8,249 nucleotides of DNA from Clostridiales bacterium (lineage in GTDB: Bacteria; Bacillota; Clostridia; Saccharofermentanales; UBA5734): NCBI GenBank assembly GCA_003532195.1, contig DOFA01000272.1, positions 19,762 through 28,010 of the forward strand, given 5' to 3'. Shown one piece after another: positions 5,686 through 8,249 of the stretch. The notes beneath the pieces are model-generated. The model worked only from the letters and a program-made list of their open reading frames with translations, did not search any database and had not been told where the DNA came from. Every line of letters begins with the position of its first letter. Positions within the stretch are counted from its first letter, which is position 1. The translations under genes and the position numbers were made by a program.

Positions 5686-6813
5686 TTACTGAAACAATTC
5701 TTTCAGTTTGCTGAAGAAGCTGCCGCGTTTCTGGTAGTTCTTGTCCGTACAGGTCTGCTCGAATTGGCGGAGCTGCTCTTTCTGGTTATCGTTCAAATGC
5801 CGGGGCACTTCCAGGACCGCCCGGAAAATATGGTCGCCGCGCATATTGCTGCGGTTTAGATAAGGTATGCCTTTACCGCGGATCGTAAAGGTCTCTCCCG
5901 GCTGGGTGCCTTCTTTCAAGTGATAGGTATAAGGGCCGTCGATTGTCGGCACTTCCAGTTCAGCGCCCAGCGAAGCCTGGACAAAGGTGATCGGCATTTC
6001 GCAGAACGTATTGTAGCCATCGCGCTGGAAGACCGGATGCGGTTTGATGTGAATCTCGATATACAGGTCGCCGGCTGGCCCGCCCAGGCTGCCCGGCTCC
6101 CCTTCGCCGCGCATGGTCAGCATCTCGCCGTCGTTGATGCCGGCAGGAACTTTGACGTTCAGGTTCTTGCTTTTCTGGCGGCGGCCGCGGCCCAGGCAGC
6201 TCGGGCAGGGGTCTTTGACCATGGTGCCCTTGCCGTTGCAGACCGGGCAGGGCCGGGACGACATGACCGTGCCGAACATGGTCTGCTGCCTCTGGCTGAC
6301 CTGACCGGTGCCGTGGCAGGCCGTGCATTTGTCGGGCGCCGAACCGTCGCGGCTGCCGGTGCCATGGCAGGCATCGCAAAGGTCTTCCTTATTGACCGTA
6401 ATCTGGCGTTCGATCCCGAAAGCCGCTTCCATGAACTCCAGGTTCATGCGGTATTTCAGGTTGGCGCCGCGCTGCGGGCCGCCGCGTTTGCGCGAGCCGC
6501 CGAATCCGCCGCCAAAAAAAGATCCAAATAAATCTTCAAGATCGATGTCGAAACCGGCGCCGTTGAATCCGCCGAAGCCTTGCCCGTCAATGCCGGCATG
6601 GCCGTACTGGTCGTAGACCCGGCGTTTTTCCTGGTCGCTGAGCACGGCATAAGCTTCGTTGGCCTCTTTGAATTTGGCTTCCGCTTCTTTATTGCCTGGA
6701 TTTAAATCCGGATGATGCTGCTTGGCCAGCTTGCGATAAGCCTTCTTCAGCTCATCGTCAGATGCGGTGCGGGGGACGCCAAGCACTTCATAGTAGTCTC
6801 TTTTCTCAGGCAC
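5686..6813 (-). CDS. dnaJ: Chaperone protein DnaJ (Hsp40)
   Basis: DnaJ delivers unfolded proteins to DnaK and stimulates its ATPase in the cytoplasm. The 375-residue product is a full type I Hsp40. The J domain (5-70) has the HPD motif at 34-36, and a Gly/Phe-rich linker runs from about 71 to 115. The zinc domain has all four CxxCxGxG repeats, beginning at C146, C163, C189 and C203, so both zinc sites look intact. The C-terminal substrate-binding domains follow, with EGEPGSLGGPAGDLYIEI and RGKGIPYL. Translation starts at GTG 6813-6811, which begins the conserved N-terminus (MPEKRDYYEVLGV) and has AGAGGA 8 nt upstream at 6827-6822. It follows dnaK by 15 nt and is surely cotranscribed with it. 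An intrinsic terminator follows the gene. Confidence 0.97.
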   Translation of the reverse strand: MPEKRDYYEVLGVPRTASDDELKKAYRKLAKQHHPDLNPGNKEAEAKFKEANEAYAVLSDQEKRRVYDQYGHAGIDGQGFGGFNGAGFDIDLEDLFGSFFGGGFGGSRKRGGPQRGANLKYRMNLEFMEAAFGIERQITVNKEDLCDACHGTGSRDGSAPDKCTACHGTGQVSQRQQTMFGTVMSSRPCPVCNGKGTMVKDPCPSCLGRGRRQKSKNLNVKVPAGINDGEMLTMRGEGEPGSLGGPAGDLYIEIHIKPHPVFQRDGYNTFCEMPITFVQASLGAELEVPTIDGPYTYHLKEGTQPGETFTIRGKGIPYLNRSNMRGDHIFRAVLEVPRHLNDNQKEQLRQFEQTCTDKNYQKRGSFFSKLKELFQ

Positions 6814-6828
6814 TATTCAGGTCCTCTC

Positions 6829-8249
6829 TTACTTGTCTCCGCCGGCGTCCTTGAAGTCGCCGCTGCCATAGTTGTCCTGCGGGCCTGGCTGTCCGCCGGT
6901 AAAGTCCGGGCCGCCGGGCTGGCCAGGGTCGCCGGGTTGGCCGCCCTGCTGTTTGTACAGCTTCTCGCTGGCTTTGAAGAAAGCCTGCTGCAAAGCTTCC
7001 GTATCTTCTTTCATTTGCTTGACATTGTTGGCGGAAATGCTGTCCTTGAGTTTGGCAATTGCGGCTTCCACCTCGGAACGGTCGTCCGCCTCCAGCTTGT
7101 CGCCCATGTCCTTCAGAGTTTTTTCGGCTTGATAAACAGCGGAATCCGCCGCGTTTTTGGTGTCGACTTCATCCTTTTTGGCTTTGTCTTCCGCCGCGAA
7201 ACGCTCGGCTTCCTTGACCGCTTTCTGAATTTCCTCTTCGGTCAGGTTGGTGGACGCGGTTATGGTGATGTGTTGTTCGCGGCTGGTTCCGAGATCCTTG
7301 GCCGACACATGCACGATGCCATTGGCATCGATGTCGAAGGTGACTTCAATCTGGGGGACGCCGCGCGGCGCCGGTGCGATACCGTCAAGGTTGAATCGGC
7401 CCAGGGTTTTGTTGTATTGCACAAGTTCGCGCTCGCCCTGCAGGATGTGGACTTCGACTTGGGTCTGGCCGTCGGCCGCGGTCGAGAAAACCTGGCTCTT
7501 TTTCGTCGGGATTGTCGTGTTGCGTTCGATGATTTTCGTGAAAACGCCGCCCATGGTTTCGATACCCAGCGACAGAGGCGTAACATCGAGCAGCAGGAGG
7601 CCGGTTACGTCCCCGGTCAGCACAGCCGCTTGAATCGCGGCGCCGATGGCGACGCATTCGTCGGGATTGATGCCTTTGAACGGCTCCTTGCCGAACAGCT
7701 TGCGGACGGTATCCTGCACGGAAGGCGTCCGGGTCGATCCGCCGACCAGCAGGATCTTTTCCACATCCTGCGGCTTCAGGTTCGCGTCAGCCAGAGCGTT
7801 GCGCGTCGGGCCGACGGTTTTCTCGACGAGGTCCATCGTCAGCTCATCAAATTTCGCCCGGGTCAGGGTTGTGTCGAGATGCTTGGGCCCGGTGGCGTCT
7901 GCCGTGATGTAGGGCAGGTTGATGTTGCTCGAAGTCACGCCGGAAAGCTCGATCTTGGCTTTCTCTGCCGCTTCGCGCAAGCGCTGCATCGCCATTTTGT
8001 CATTGCGCAGGTCAATCCCCTGATCGCGCCGGAATCCATCGACCAGCCAGTCGACAATCTTCATGTCGTAGTCGTCGCCGCCCAGGCGGGTATTGCCGTT
8101 GGTGGCCAGAACTTCAAAGACGCCGTCGCCGATCTCCAGGATCGATACGTCGAAGGTTCCGCCGCCCAGGTCAAAAACCAGGATTTTCTGGTCGGTTTCC
8201 TTATCCAGGCCATAGGCCAATGCAGCCGCCGTCGGTTCGTTGATGATCC
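6829..8249 (-). CDS. dnaK: Chaperone protein DnaK (Hsp70), 5' end outside the window
   Basis: The visible 472 residues cover the second half of the nucleotide-binding domain and the whole substrate-binding domain. The frame is open through the window edge, starting IINEPTAAALAYGLDKE, an Hsp70 signature. VFDLGGGTFDVSIL is the phosphate-2 loop, and ILLVGGSTRTPSVQ is the adenosine motif. LLLLDVTPLSLGIETMGG is the interdomain linker and start of the beta-sandwich domain, followed by the helical lid. About 140-165 N-terminal residues are missing. The tail after the lid is a Gly/Pro/Gln-rich stretch (GGQPGDPGQPGGPDF and on) ending DFKDAGGDK, without the usual acidic EEVD-like or YEVVD-like end. DnaK uses ATP to bind and release unfolded proteins with DnaJ and GrpE. 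Its promoter and any CIRCE/HrcA site would be upstream, outside this window. Confidence 0.97.
   Translation of the reverse strand, partial: IINEPTAAALAYGLDKETDQKILVFDLGGGTFDVSILEIGDGVFEVLATNGNTRLGGDDYDMKIVDWLVDGFRRDQGIDLRNDKMAMQRLREAAEKAKIELSGVTSSNINLPYITADATGPKHLDTTLTRAKFDELTMDLVEKTVGPTRNALADANLKPQDVEKILLVGGSTRTPSVQDTVRKLFGKEPFKGINPDECVAIGAAIQAAVLTGDVTGLLLLDVTPLSLGIETMGGVFTKIIERNTTIPTKKSQVFSTAADGQTQVEVHILQGERELVQYNKTLGRFNLDGIAPAPRGVPQIEVTFDIDANGIVHVSAKDLGTSREQHITITASTNLTEEEIQKAVKEAERFAAEDKAKKDEVDTKNAADSAVYQAEKTLKDMGDKLEADDRSEVEAAIAKLKDSISANNVKQMKEDTEALQQAFFKASEKLYKQQGGQPGDPGQPGGPDFTGGQPGPQDNYGSGDFKDAGGDK

Noticed and set aside
5920..6531. 203-codon plus-strand ORF opposite dnaJ
   Set aside because: It is an Ala-rich antisense shadow of the conserved dnaJ zinc-finger region, a common artefact in GC-rich genes.

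Overview
The window is a run of genes that all read on the minus strand, so transcription goes from high to low coordinates. It looks like chromosomal DNA of a Bacillota (Firmicutes) bacterium of fairly high GC. Supporting signs are strong AGGAGG-type ribosome binding sites, a dnaK-dnaJ-prmA gene order, a PadR regulator paired with a HAAS-type membrane protein, and a ROK kinase. The genus cannot be told from the sequence alone. No RNA genes, CRISPR arrays, insertion sequences or phage genes were seen.

Layout in the direction of transcription. (1) 8249-5686: the heat-shock chaperones dnaK (5' end outside the window) and dnaJ, 15 nt apart, closed by a good intrinsic terminator at 5634-5604. (2) 5570-5447: an AT-rich stretch holding a consensus sigma-A promoter with overlapping dyad repeats, placed so close to the next start codon that the 5' leader can be only about 10 nt. 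(3) 5446-3052: a PadR repressor, a HAAS-domain membrane protein interrupted by one in-frame TAA, and prmA (ribosomal protein L11 methyltransferase), packed with overlaps or gaps of a few nt. The PadR/HAAS pair thus sits between dnaJ and prmA, which are neighbours in many Bacillota, and prmA appears to depend on the PadR promoter. (4) 2989-1: a sugar-use locus made of an AraC-type regulator, then after a 189-nt gap with a perfect 15-bp palindrome, a ROK sugar kinase, a GmhA-like SIS sugar-phosphate isomerase overlapping it by 4 nt, and the first 70 codons of a GH38 alpha-mannosidase.

How the parts may work together. DnaK and DnaJ form the Hsp70 folding machine. PadR probably represses its own operon and, with the HAAS membrane protein, forms an envelope-linked signalling unit. 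The last three genes suggest a short intracellular alpha-mannoside route: GH38 frees mannose, the ROK kinase phosphorylates it and the SIS protein isomerises the sugar phosphate, under control of the AraC regulator. That pathway is inferred from gene order and family membership.

Most worth checking are the stop codon inside the HAAS gene, the PadR promoter/operator with its very short leader, and the substrate of the ROK/SIS pair. No clearly new biological system is evident.
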